NCBI RefSeq assembly: GCF_035582795.1
Contig: NC_134373.1
Span: forward strand, 14,716,001-14,780,000
Length of the DNA stretch: 64,000 bases
Origin: Mycteria americana
Taxonomy: Eukaryota; Chordata; Aves; Ciconiiformes; Ciconiidae
Direction: 5' to 3'
A program made the translations under genes and the position numbers. Of the stretch, positions 13,301 to 25,060 are shown in pieces. The notes beneath the pieces were generated by a model that was not told the origin of the DNA, made no database searches, and worked only from the letters and a program-made list of their open reading frames with translations. Each line of letters opens with the position of its first letter. Position 1 is the first letter of the stretch.

Positions 13301-14279
13301 GATTAAAAATAAGAGTCAACTTGTGCTTGAATTTCACCACTCAGTCCTTTCAAATCCACTTATAGCCTGAGCATTTTGACTGTCAAGACATTGATAAAAG
13401 CACGATGTAGGTCTTTAAAACAGTGCTGAAGCAAAAGAAAGGTAAAAAACCCCCGCAAACCCACCACAACTTAACTACTTTACATAAAATTTCCAGAGGA
13501 GTCCAAGTGACTTGCAAGCTCATGTCTTCCCCCCTCTTCAGATGCAATTCAAGAATTAGTAAGGTTCATACAAACTGATGACAATGGAGCTCAGATTCAT
13601 TCAGAGACAACATACAAAAGAAACAAGCAAAAACAACAATAAAAACCTCACAGCTCAGACAAGCCCAAAAGAAAAAAGCCACAGCAAGTTACCCTGAATA
13701 CTACATTTGTAAAATATTTATTAAATCCAATTAATACTAAGCCAGTTAGGACAAAATATTGGACACAAAGCAAAGTAAACCAATCAAAAAATCTCAAGTA
13801 ACAACAAATGGGGCTAAAAGCAAAGAGGAAAAAAAAATACATGAAAAGAACACATGCAAGAACCGTATAGACATGTAACAAATCTACAATTGAGCAAACA
13901 ACTATAAAGTTTTAGATTTACAGTCAGCAAACCCATATCACTTGAAATATTAAAAAAAGAACTAAGGAAAAATCTTCCATTGGAAAAAAAAAACCCCTAA
14001 CTCCTGTAGGATAAAAAGAAGGGAGGGTTAAGCCTTAGGAAGTTGGTTTAGAGGACTCATTTTGCCACAGAAGCCAGGTAAACCATAGGAAAACCAAAGC
14101 CCACACAGGTCCGCATTGGCACAGCTCTTTGTCACAGCCACCTTCTCCTTTATGGGCTGGGCTCCCCACTTGAAGAAAATCTCCCCTGGCACAGCTGGGC
14201 AAGGGTTTCGGTGCCAGCTATTCCCCACAGCCACCGCAGACCGTGCCAGGGGACGTACAGCACAAGCAGCGGCCCAGCT
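10375..14279. other. Intergenic stretch, no gene recognised
   Basis: AT-rich. It contains an AT-rich perfect inverted repeat (listed separately), a poly-A run near 12903-12919 and many short chance open frames. No credible exon was found. Confidence 0.5.
11536..11570. repeat. Perfect 14-bp inverted repeat with 7-base loop
   Basis: Arms at 11536-11549 (GAAATATTAAGAAA) and 11557-11570 are exact reverse complements, separated by 7 bases. The sequence continues with further AT-rich, partly symmetrical copies of the same motif up to about 11600. It could form a hairpin or cruciform. No function can be inferred. Confidence 0.8.
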
Positions 14280-14590
14280 GCCGGCGGGCAGGCAGACTCT
14301 TCTCCGCAGTGCACGGTGAAAGGACAAGAGGTGCCAAGCACAAACTGAAACACAGAAAATTCCGTGTGAACACAGAGATAAAAACCTTGTTAACCGTGAG
14401 GGTGGTCAGATGCTGGAACAGGTTGCCCAGAGAGCCTGTGGAGTGGGCATACTTGGCGATACCCTAAATCCCATGGGATGTGGCCCAGAGCAGCCTGCTC
14501 CAGCTGAGCCTGCTCTGAGCAGGGGGTTGGACTAGCCGGTCTCCAGAGGTGCCTGCCAACCTCAGCCCTTACTGCGGCTCTGTGAGCTTA
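14280..14590 (+). mobile_element. CR1 LINE 3' end
   Basis: The block reads through the characteristic CR1 3' segment on the plus strand. It runs from a 'ggacaagaggtgccaagcacaaactgaaacacag'-like part (about 14322-14355), through 'gctggaacaggttgcccagagag' (about 14411-14434), to 'gttggactagccggtctccagaggtgcc' (about 14525-14553). It finishes with the TCTGTGA-type tail near 14580. It is 5'-truncated and has no intact ORF. Confidence 0.85.
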
Positions 14591-17500
14591 GAGGAGACAG
14601 TGGGAACACAAGGCTTGCCAAAATACCACTGTCAGGTTTTTGTTTCCACACACACGCACTAGAATGCGAGTCTCTCACAGGAAAAATTGGTTGAAAATGG
14701 ACTTTCAACCCCTTTTTTTGTGTGAATTAAAAAATTCTTGTTTTCCAACATCCTCTAGAGTTAAATGAAATAAAGGAAAATAGAGGAGTTGACCCACTGG
14801 CTGCACTAGGGAGCTTGAAAAGGATGCGGTAGGCACTAAAACAAGACCCAAGGACTAGAGGCAGATAGGTGTGGATGCTTGGCTCCCCTTTACAGCTTCC
14901 ATGAAAAGGCAGAGATGTCTATGAAGGCATAGGCAATAACTACATAATTACAGAAAACTACATTTGTGATACAGCCAAATGACACTCATCACACCCTACT
15001 CCGAGAAAATAAAGATGGACAACTCTGCATTGCAGATAAATTCTTATTTTAAAATGGAGGAGTGTGAGGGAGAAAAAAAAATTTGCTAAGCACAGAAGTG
15101 AACAGTCTCTGTAAAGCTGGAAATAAAAATATGTAAAATACAATTCCATTAGTGTGTTTTCTTTTAAGCTCTAAAAAGAAAAATTATTGTGCTTACCAAT
15201 GCATTTCACAAAAACCATTGAACGCTAACGACTAAAATAAGAAGAATATAAAAGATAATTCTTGATAATATTGAACACTTAAGAGTTCTTTACATCCATA
15301 AAAAGTGCTGTATGAACATTAACTAATTGTGGTAAGTGAAAATATGCTGACTTTGACTCCAACATTATTCTGACCCTGGATTCAATCAAAACTACCGTGT
15401 GTTGGCAGTAACTCAGGAAAGGACGATTTGCTAGAACAGACTGGAAAATTAAAGTGTTAGACACATTTCAAAATCTGTAACATATCCATTACCAAAAAGC
15501 CAGTATGTTTGTTTTTAATTGTATGCAGATTGAGTCTAATGCCATTAAAACAAAAAGCACAAGTGTTTCCATTATCATTTGGGCAACTGATTGATTAGTC
15601 ATCATTAGACCAGAATTTTACTAGAGCCCCTTTCGGTGTATGGAGAAATCTGCTGGTAGCCACATACTGCCTTACAACTCTTCTCTTTAGCCTTCAAAAA
15701 GAAGCACATACACAATCATTGTTATAATCATTTTTCCCCTCTTAGCAGTAGCTGAAAGGATCAAAACAAGCAGCAGTGAAGAGAAGTATTATTCATGTAT
15801 TAAGCAAATAAAAGTAACATACCAGAAGAAAAAATGATGGAATCTGAGCTGGACCACCACAGGAAGTAGATGGTTTTTGACAACTGTTTGCAAAGGTTCA
15901 GACAAAACAGAGCTAAGTACTAAAAAAAGAACTAAAACTGAGTATTCATTGGTCTAGTGCCAATCTATATGACATCTTTAAGTCTTACTCCTCACTTCGA
16001 CCTCCCTCTTCATCTTAAAACTTTAGTGTAATAAAAAGCACGTCATGCACATGCATTGCATCCACGAGGGATGCAACATGTATGCTGAGAAGTACACCTA
16101 CACCCTTCACTGTCAATTCTTACAGCACAATCTCCAGGCCAGCAGTGTCTAAGCTCTCTGCATGAGCTAGCAAGGGTATATTTTGATTCTGCAACTTGCT
16201 TGTACAAAGTTAATAATGACTAAGTAAGCTATAACCAACATTTTCAGTTGCAGCAGTACCAACACTAACGCAATATGACACAGCAAATATGAAAAGCTGA
16301 CCAGCTTTAGTACACTAAAATGCATTTTTATTTGAGGATGAGAGATCTAAAAACCTGTTTACGAATGCTAATATTTGGGAAGAACTGTTTTCCAGTTTTC
16401 CTTAAGGAAGGAACACTGACAAAGAAAAAGCCTAGGTTTAGAATCACTGGCACTGTTAAATCATGTAAGCTGTAATAATGATCTGTGTTCATACATTTAA
16501 TCAAAAACAATGCTTCTGCACTTCAAGAAAATCATTATGAGTTCCAGTACCACAGAAACACAATAATTTTGTGCATCAAACCACTAATGACTCCAATGAA
16601 TCCAAAGCCAACTAAAACAGTGTTATTAATTTCATCATAACTCTCAAATACTCCACCTTGAACTGGACCTCCATTGTACTTGACACTCTATAAGCATATC
16701 ATTAATTGCTTATATTTCCCATGAAAGATGCAATTACCAGACTTAAAATTTGATTACAGTATCATGTTTGTAACTAAATATTTAGATGGTTGAACAATGT
16801 TATGTCTTCAATGAATTACTATTTGACAGCCCAGTAGTACCTTCATCCAGCCAGCTACATAATACATAGCGATCTTCAAGTACAGGTTGAAAACTGACAG
16901 CATGTCCTGAAATTTTCTGATATATTGAGGCCTCAAGAAACAATATACCTATGCCCTTCAGCCATTTATTGATCCAAACGGACACATCTGTGTGCATCGC
17001 TCCTGCAAAAGATCATGCTGGTTTAAACAGACACTGTTACAGACAGCAAATGACTACTAAGTTCAAAGAACAAGGTATCTACACATGGTATTCTATTGTT
17101 CAAGGTGTTCTAGTATTCTATTTACCAGAAAGTCTCTTAAAATTATTTTTGCACACAGCTTTGAAGACAGTTCTGCATGCACTGTAAGACCATAATCAGG
17201 ATTGATTAGGTCTATGATTACAGAGAAGCCAATCCACTTTGCATAAAGTAGAAAGCTACTTAACATTGTGATACTTCCAGCCCCTGCCCCCATTTATTAA
17301 GTGCCCATTCTGAAAAAACTGTTCATAAGTTCTGCAGGGATCTGGCTTGCCATGTGGTTGGTGCTTCTTGGTTTCCTGCTGCCAAAATGCAATTAGACAT
17401 CTCAAATGCATCCGACGCTTTTTCAATGCCATCCTAGGATGTCATTGCTTCAGTTGCCACAGGATGGGATGAATCTTGGCTTCACTGAAGTCCACAGAAG

Positions 17501-17659
17501 ACTTCACTGGGTCAAGATACCATACAGTTGTGAACAGCTGTTTAAGTTATGACTGCCCTTCTTCAAAGTAGTAGCTTATTCCATAGCATTCTGTGGTGTT
17601 CTTCCCACAACAAATTATAGCAAATAGTTTCAAGTTAAATTCCACTTCAAGAATAAAGA
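14591..17659. other. Intergenic stretch, no gene recognised
   Basis: AT-rich unique sequence between the CR1 copy and the probable end of the ZDBF2 transcript. Nothing supportable was found. If ZDBF2 uses a more distal polyadenylation site, part of this could be 3' UTR. Confidence 0.45.
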
Positions 17660-20600
17660 AACTACAAAAATGCAAATTCAGTCTTTATTTTATTAAAACA
17701 AGATTTGTTCTGCTGAAGGAATGAATAAATTCATAACTGCAAAACATAAGCAAACAAGGAACAAAACCTTTGCTTCTGGGCATGCTCAGACCTATGCTAC
17801 TACAAAGTTTTCTGAAAAAGATTATCAGGAATGCTGCAATTCATAGCAGATAAATCATTAAAGACAAAAATTCTGGGATTTTAATTGCATTAGCAAGTGA
17901 GATACATTTTACTTTTCTTATCCGTCCCCAAAACATCAACAGCTGAAACACTGTTCTATTTCAGACTAAGTATGAATTTGGATTACTCCATTCTCAGGCA
18001 GAGTTACCCTAGGGAAAAGAGAAAGGAAGACAGCTAAAGGTACCACGAATCATCCCACTCCTGTTTTGCACTACTCGGTGAAGTAAGTGGACTCCCAAGC
18101 ACAGGAGCACATATACCAGCTGGTCCTCTGCACTTCAGATGAGGACACCATCCACTTCTGTTACCTGTCACTGATTTACTTCCAAACAGAATATCCTGTC
18201 CTGTAATTTAGCTCTTCATAACATGAAAAAAATCCAAATGCATGACTGAGGAAAAACATGGAAACAATAAATCTGAAATTAAGTGAGCTGAAAATACAAA
18301 GAAAGAACATCCAGCAATAGCACTGGACAAGTTTGTAATATCACTGTATTCTTACAAACTCACATTGTGTCAAATGACCACAGACAGACAAGCAGATAAA
18401 AAAATTACAGCATCAAGCAACAGTACTGCAAAATACATCACCAATTACTAGAACATGAAAACCACAAAAACACATATTCTCATTTGGGCACAAATTTAGC
18501 ATGAAACTTAAACACAACTTGAGATTAAGCTATAGTCTCATTATAAATACAACTAAATATCTCATTTTATCCGAGTCCCAGAGAGGAGCACTTTCATACT
18601 ACAATTACAAGAACACTGGATGCAAACTTGTCAGAAAGAACTAGAAAGCAAAAAATCCTATCCTAGGTGCAAGCGTCAGACATCTGAAGTTTTGGGGACT
18701 TGCTAGTCTATGTTTGGTTAGCACCTGGCACAGTACTAGTCTGGGTCACACTCAAGGTTCACAATACAAGTAAATTATAGAAATCAAGCTGCTTAGAATG
18801 AGATCATTTTAAAAGGTTGAATGAGTACTTTGTGGGGGGAGAGACTTTTCTAAAATTATGAACTGTATAAAAAACAAATATGAACTTGCAGAAGGTCAAA
18901 ATGACATATGCATAGAAGAAATGATAACATTTTTCTTAATTATATCCTGCATTTAACTGCTGCCAATTAGATTCAAAAAGCATGACTTTATTCCTCTTTA
19001 ATCCAGTTACCTTTTCTTGCTTCTCTAGATGTAAACATAATGACAAATATCTTTGTCCACTAATATTAAAAAACAAACAAAAAAAACAAAACAAAAACAC
19101 CCCCACTCCCCCACCCCAAACCAACCAACCCTCCCATCAATTTCAGTGAGAAAGTATTTCAGCTCTGAAGTTTTCCATTGGTGTAGACTTCACAATCATG
19201 TTTCGATGTTTCAGCTGTGCTGCTAATGAAACAACATGCTACTCAGTAACGGCAGTAAACCTGTATCATTCATCTAATAGGGAAGCGTTTGACTAATTCC
19301 TCAAGACCCCAGAAAAGTTCTTTTCTCCTTCATGCACATGGTATTTTGAGTATCTCTGCAATTTTTTATGTTTTGCATATATCTTCACCAATTCTATTTC
19401 CAAAGCAGTTTCTGCGTTTACTTCTCATATCACAATCTCCCCTTTTTCCTAGCAGTCATTGAGCATGCACAGAATAGGTTTCTAAACAGTCAGAACTGAG
19501 ACATAGAATAACATCCAAGCTTATAGTAAATCTTATTTTGACACTGTCAACCACAGAAACGTTTTCAGACTTGTATCCCAAGTCTTCTGTTTTTAAAAAA
19601 ATTGTTACATTTCATACTTTTTTGTTTTGTTTTGTTTTTTTTAAGGAAAATATATAGCTACTTACACTGTTATTTAAATATAATACATTTTTCTTTTTAA
19701 AAACCCCACCCTGACAAGGGGGTCTATTATTCACAAAAAAAGACATTACAGGCTAAAAATATTAGTCATTTTATAGTCATCAAGATATTTTTATTACTCA
19801 AGGTTTCAAGGAAAAGTTGTGTGCTGGAGAAACACAAACTTGCAATGAATGAGTATGGAGAACAGTATTTTTGTCTGTAAACAAATGTGCACCAGTGATC
19901 TTAAAGTACAATGTGCATTAAACCTTATTCACACACAAAACAATTAATGCTCTTCATGTGTACAATATTGTGAAAAATAAGATGGAAGAAGTTAGATAGG
20001 AAAACATTCTTGTATCATAAAAATATGTTAGAATGGGACTTATCTATAGAGTTAATTTAAAGCTTTGCTTTAAAACAAACTTTATTTAAAAATCTTTTGC
20101 TTTATCTAAAAATTACTCTTTCTATAAAAACCATTCCTTTAAAACTTTGCTTTAAAAAAATCAGTTTTATATTAGACAAAATATTAAATTATACAGGCAC
20201 AATTAGTTAAGAGGGCTACAAGAACTCATATTATAACCCTTCATTTTCCAGTGACTTGTAATATGGTCATAAGATTCTGTGTCTACTGACAACCATAGGA
20301 AAATTCATCCATAAAAATCAACTTTTATTTCAAAAATAAAATTAAATTAAAAAAAAAAATCTATCAGACCATATTTGATTTGTAAAGGAACTTAGTTTCC
20401 AGCTGGCTTAAGTACATGCACATCTTTTATTTACCCTGGGAAATATGCACATACATTTAAAAAAATCCCCAAAATATTTCTTGAACAAGTGGTTTATGAT
20501 GACAGCTTTTATATTTCCTTCAGATACCATATATTAAAATAAAACATTTCAAAGTCCACCTTTACCTCAGTCCAAACCAGCGACCCTTGACACTTCAGAA

Positions 20601-22215
20601 AATGAAACAAGAATGATTTTGTTTCTTCAGGGGAAAACACACAGATACTATATTCAATGGCACAGATTGCAGGGTTTGGTCTTTTCTATGTTTTTCTTGT
20701 GTTCTGAAAGATGTATTGTACAACTAGAGAATTTACAAAGACCTTTAAAGTAAGATAGATTATATAATATACCAAATTGCAAATTTACAAACCAGAGCCC
20801 TGATTGTGATGATGTTTAACTACATGCTTAACTTAATACAAATGAACAATTAATCTTGGATTTTAAAGCATAGAAATATCTGCAAGACTAGGGTTTATGT
20901 CTCCTAAACACATTAAATAAGCTGTCATCATAATAACTATTAAAAAAACCAAACTACACTAAACCAAAACAATACGGCATTTTTTGCCATAAAATCACAG
21001 TAGTTAGAGCATCAGTGGCCAAACATGAATCACTATGGAATATCATTTTAATTCAACTGAATATTTTTAAACAGATATTTGAGGATCTGTTTAAACAGGT
21101 ATTTGAACTCTCATACATTTAGATGGATGCTGCTTTAGGCTTATTTAAATATTTTACTGAAAGTTTAAAAAGAACGTTTCAACTACAGTACATAAAAATG
21201 TAACCAACAGTACACCAAATTAAAATCCAAAAAGTACAGAAACTCAAATTTAAGGTTGAAATTCTAGAACAACTCACTGCTATTTGTTTGTATTATAAAT
21301 GTTCCATCCTCCCACTAAGGAATGTGAAATTCACCTATAAACTTAATCAATAAGCTATTTAAAAAGAAAAAAAAAAAAAAAACACACAAAAAAACCCCAA
21401 CCCAAACCCTAAGCCTACATTTCTTTTAGAATTCAAGATTTCATTTTAGCCACCACCATTTGAACAATGCCCTAGAAAGACATACTTCCTTACCAGCATG
21501 GTCCATTATTGCTTGAAAGCCCACAGTGACTTTTTGTCCAAAATAACTGCTTTGGACATCATTTCAGGGAAAAAAGTCAATATAAAAACATGTACAATTA
21601 TATTTCATTTCAAGAAAGCACTGAATTGATCTGAATTGTATCATACTGTATTAATTTTAATGCCACTCCATAGGCAAGTATATATTATGTATTGAAGGAG
21701 GTGTGCATATACACAAACACAAAATACATACACAGAATTCAGCCCAGATTAACGTATCTTCATTTAATTTCTAACATAACAACCGAGTCATTTTTTGCAC
21801 TTTAGAATTATGTGGAAAAATGAGAATAGGCACAATTAATTAATACAGCTTCTAATTTACCTTATTATAGTGCACTATTACACACTGATAATACCATAAA
21901 AACAATATGATACTATTCAAGCTCATTTTTCTGACGTACAGGTGAAGCCTAGTAAATAGGATTCTAAGTGCTTTTTAACTCAAATACACAACTTTTGCAG
22001 CTTTACACAGTAGAACAGTGCAATACATTATGCCCCCATATTCCAGGAACAAGAGCTGAGTTTACAGTTGTACTTGTTTCACATTAGACTGGCTTTGCAC
22101 TTTCTGCAGTTCTAGCACTTCAACTGCTTCATCTATGAACTCCTTTTGTTCCCTTTCCTTTTCCCCAATCGTTTTCCAGGTGCTGGCTATAAAAAAAAAG
22201 AAGTCCTTTTGGTAG
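17660..22215 (-). other. ZDBF2: Probable long 3' UTR of ZDBF2
   Basis: This is the region downstream of the ZDBF2 stop codon at 22216. It is AT-rich, lacks long ORFs and holds many AATAAA-type hexamers on the minus strand. The most distal attractive one is the overlapping pair at 17684-17694, followed on the minus strand by a T-rich stretch suited to a cleavage element. The extent is an inference, and any of several proximal signals (for example near 20083 or 20320) could be used. If a small terminal intron is spliced, the first 30-150 bases of this region become coding. Confidence 0.35.
17684..17694 (-). terminator. Candidate polyadenylation signals (two overlapping AATAAA)
   Basis: The plus strand reads TTTATTTTATT, which on the minus strand gives two overlapping AATAAA hexamers. 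A T/G-rich stretch follows within 10-40 bases on the minus strand. This is a candidate distal end of the ZDBF2 mRNA. No transcript evidence is available. Confidence 0.35.
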
Positions 22216-25060
22216 CTAGCTCTCACCTGGTAGAACAAGACAGTTTCGAAGTAACGGTACAGCACAAGTTCTTCTAGAGGGTTGGTTCACAGTGCTAGGG
22301 TGACCCCGATCTCCACTTACTTCCCAGTTCCTGACTTTGGAAGAAGCTCGCTCTGGCTTCTTGGGAAAAGATTCCGATATGACTTTCTGCCTCTTTTCAG
22401 GAATCCCTGTGACAACTGTTGAGTTCAGAAAGGTTCTTTTTGGTTTCCTCCTCACCTTTAATTTTTTAGCATCAGGCTTTTCTTTCTTAAGGTGCTTTCC
22501 CACTGTAGTTTTCCTTGTCTGGCACCTATGGATAGAGAAAGCAGAAGATTTCTGGGCACGAGGACGAAGTTTCCTTCTCATCCCCTCTTTTTGCTGTTTT
22601 TTAGTTCTGGAAGTTTGTTTGCCTGCAGTTACTCTGTTTCCTCTCCTCCCAACAGTACATCTGACAGACATAGGTCCTGCAGCCTTTCTGGAAAAAACTG
22701 GTTCTTTATTAGTGCCTTCTTTTCTCTTCCATATTGCCTTTGGATTCTCCCTCTCTAACCGCTCACTCCTGATGGAGGTCAGAGGAGTTTTGGTAACTCT
22801 AGTGTTAAATGGAGTTAATCTACCATCTCCTTCTACCGCAGACTGGTGAGAGTTCAAAGGTGAAATGATCAGGTGTTTAAAAGAGTTCTCAGAATGACCA
22901 GATACCAGACAATCTGTTCTTTCTGTGGAAACAGAAGATTCATCTGCCTTTTGACTTGAGGCTGCATCATTCCCTTTACCTGGATCTGGCAGGAAAGATG
23001 CTGAAGATGAACTATAGAAGTCTGACCAATTGAGTGACTTTGATGGCATGCTTTCTCTCTGTGCATCAGCTAGTTTCCTCATGTTTGCATCGAAGCTGAG
23101 ACTTCTGAAAAGCTGTCGAACGTGGGAGGGCTTTCTGGCCTTTTCTCCAACTGTACTCTTCGGAGGCATTTTCAGAATTCGATTTGTCAGTGGGTCATAA
23201 TACTTAAAAGAACACTGTTTGTATTTATACCTTACAGAGTCCTTGCTATCTGTGGAGTTACGATTTTTCCTCATTTTGGGAATATCTACAGGTTTACCTT
23301 TACACTGTTTTATCTCTGGGCACGAAAGTACATACACCACTGTCTTGGGCTGTACAGGACTCATAATCTTGCTATAGGACTCAGGAAGTTTAAGGGCACA
23401 TAGTCTAGTTTTCATGTTTGGAGTTTTTTCATTCTCCGGCCACACGATGCTTGCTTTCTGATCAGCTGGATCAGATTCCCTTCTAGACATTTTTCTTTTT
23501 GCTACAGGGTAGTTCAATAGACTTGTTTGGGTGCCATGGCTGACTTTAACCACCTGGCATCTTGAAGCCAGGCGCCATGTCCTTTTTCTAGGCATTTTAA
23601 GAATTTGTGGGTTGCATAGTGTATCCGAGGCTAAAGATGGGTTATCAAAATCAGAGCCGCCACTTAAAGCATCATTAAATTCTGGCAATGCTTTAACTGA
23701 TGCACTTTCTGTTCTATTACCCTCAACAATATTGTTCTTTTTTTCATCCTTCTGCTTTTTTTTCTTCATTCTCTTCCCTGTACAGTTGGCTGAGGATTCA
23801 CTGTCAAAATAGCAGCGAAAACGACCTTCCCTGAAATCACGCACAAGTTCTTCAATTTTTATATCGTCTTCATACATTATTTGAGACCAAGTCTTTCCCA
23901 CAAAAGAAGGAGGCACATGAGGCAGAGCTGGAAGAACCGGTTCTTCGGTATGAACTATGACATCCTGTTTCACTGCTTCTATTTTCTCTACTGACTCACT
24001 TTTTAAAACAGAAGAGAGCTGTGTTCCATAGTCTTTATCTTGCAAACTTATCTGGACCTCTTTTAGGAATTCTATATCTTTTATAGCTGCCTTGGGTAAG
24101 TCTGTTCCTGCCTGAATAGGTGCATCACAGTCAAAACTCATTTCAGAACCCTCTAAATGAGTCTGGTCCAGAAGTGATGAAAAAGTTAAACAGGGATTAT
24201 TCTCTTCTTTGAAATAATTTTCTTCAGATGTAGTTCCATGGCAGTATTTCAAAATAACATCTTCAATAGTTTCATCCACAGAGCTTTCATCACCTCTGTT
24301 CGTCTTCATGTTTTTGCATCTTGCTAGTTGTGGGGATGTCCCAAGATCTAGGGAGCTGCTGATACCCACAGTATCCCTGAGATGGAAATCAGTCACCAGA
24401 GTTTCATCCTGAGTTCGTAAACCATCTCGTTTTGAGAGAGATTGACCTGAGGTAATACATAAAGAATTGCTGTGGCTGCACATGGGATTCTGATGAGAAA
24501 CTGAAAGGCATTTTGGGTGAACCAGTGCTGGAGCAGGATTCAAGCACGGGTTCAATAATGCATCACTATTGCATACCTCCATTCCTGTTTTATCACATCC
24601 ACCATGCAGAATCAGATTTGATGCTGCCAAATGCCTAACATTTTTTCCTGTTTTAGGATTAACAGAAGAACTATGGATTAAAGGACTGACAGAAAAATGC
24701 TGAGGTACGGGGCTCACAGCTGTAAACTGGCCTTCATGGCTATGATTTGCAATTTGAGCATCTTTCAGGGTATTCCATTTCTCATTGCTACAAATGCCCA
24801 TAGACTGCTGGGATATTCTTGTAACGTGTTCCTGCCTTCTTTCTAGTTTTTGAATAAATGCTTGTGTTACAGAAGTTTTCTTTGTGCCCTCATGAGACAG
24901 GCATGGAGCAGAAGAGCATATTTCACCAACAGACTCCTTGTCTTTGCTGGAAATCTGCTGTCTGTCTCTGTTCCTCTTTTTCTCCATCTCTTCTGGGGAC
25001 AGGCAAGCAATCCTAGCAGCCTCTGGAGTGACGGGGAGTGGCATGTCATCATAGGTTGGT
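22216..25060 (-). CDS. ZDBF2: ZDBF2 exon 6, large terminal coding exon
   Basis: The acceptor (pyrimidine tract then CTTTAG, AG at 25062-25061) completes the Arg codon and continues [20 protein letters not shown]. The frame is open for about 948 codons to TAG at 22218-22216. The product is Ser/Lys-rich and probably disordered. It contains [20 protein letters not shown] (about 23889-23830), a [18 protein letters not shown] block (about 23220-23167) and a basic nuclear-type tail encoded at about 22620-22430. Two donor-like sites near the end (22321/22320 and 22227/22226) and a strong acceptor at 22188-22187 allow alternative C-termini. Members of this family normally keep most of the protein in one such exon. 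Confidence 0.93.

Noticed and set aside
1-17659. Possible ADAM23 exons, expected next to ZDBF2 by mammalian synteny
   Set aside because: I looked on the minus strand for disintegrin, metalloprotease and propeptide-like exons and found none. The gene probably starts to the left of the window.
22337-22849. 170-codon plus-strand open frame
   Set aside because: It is the antisense shadow of the basic, codon-biased ZDBF2 terminal exon; hydrophobic residues arise from reading Lys/Arg/Ser codons backwards.
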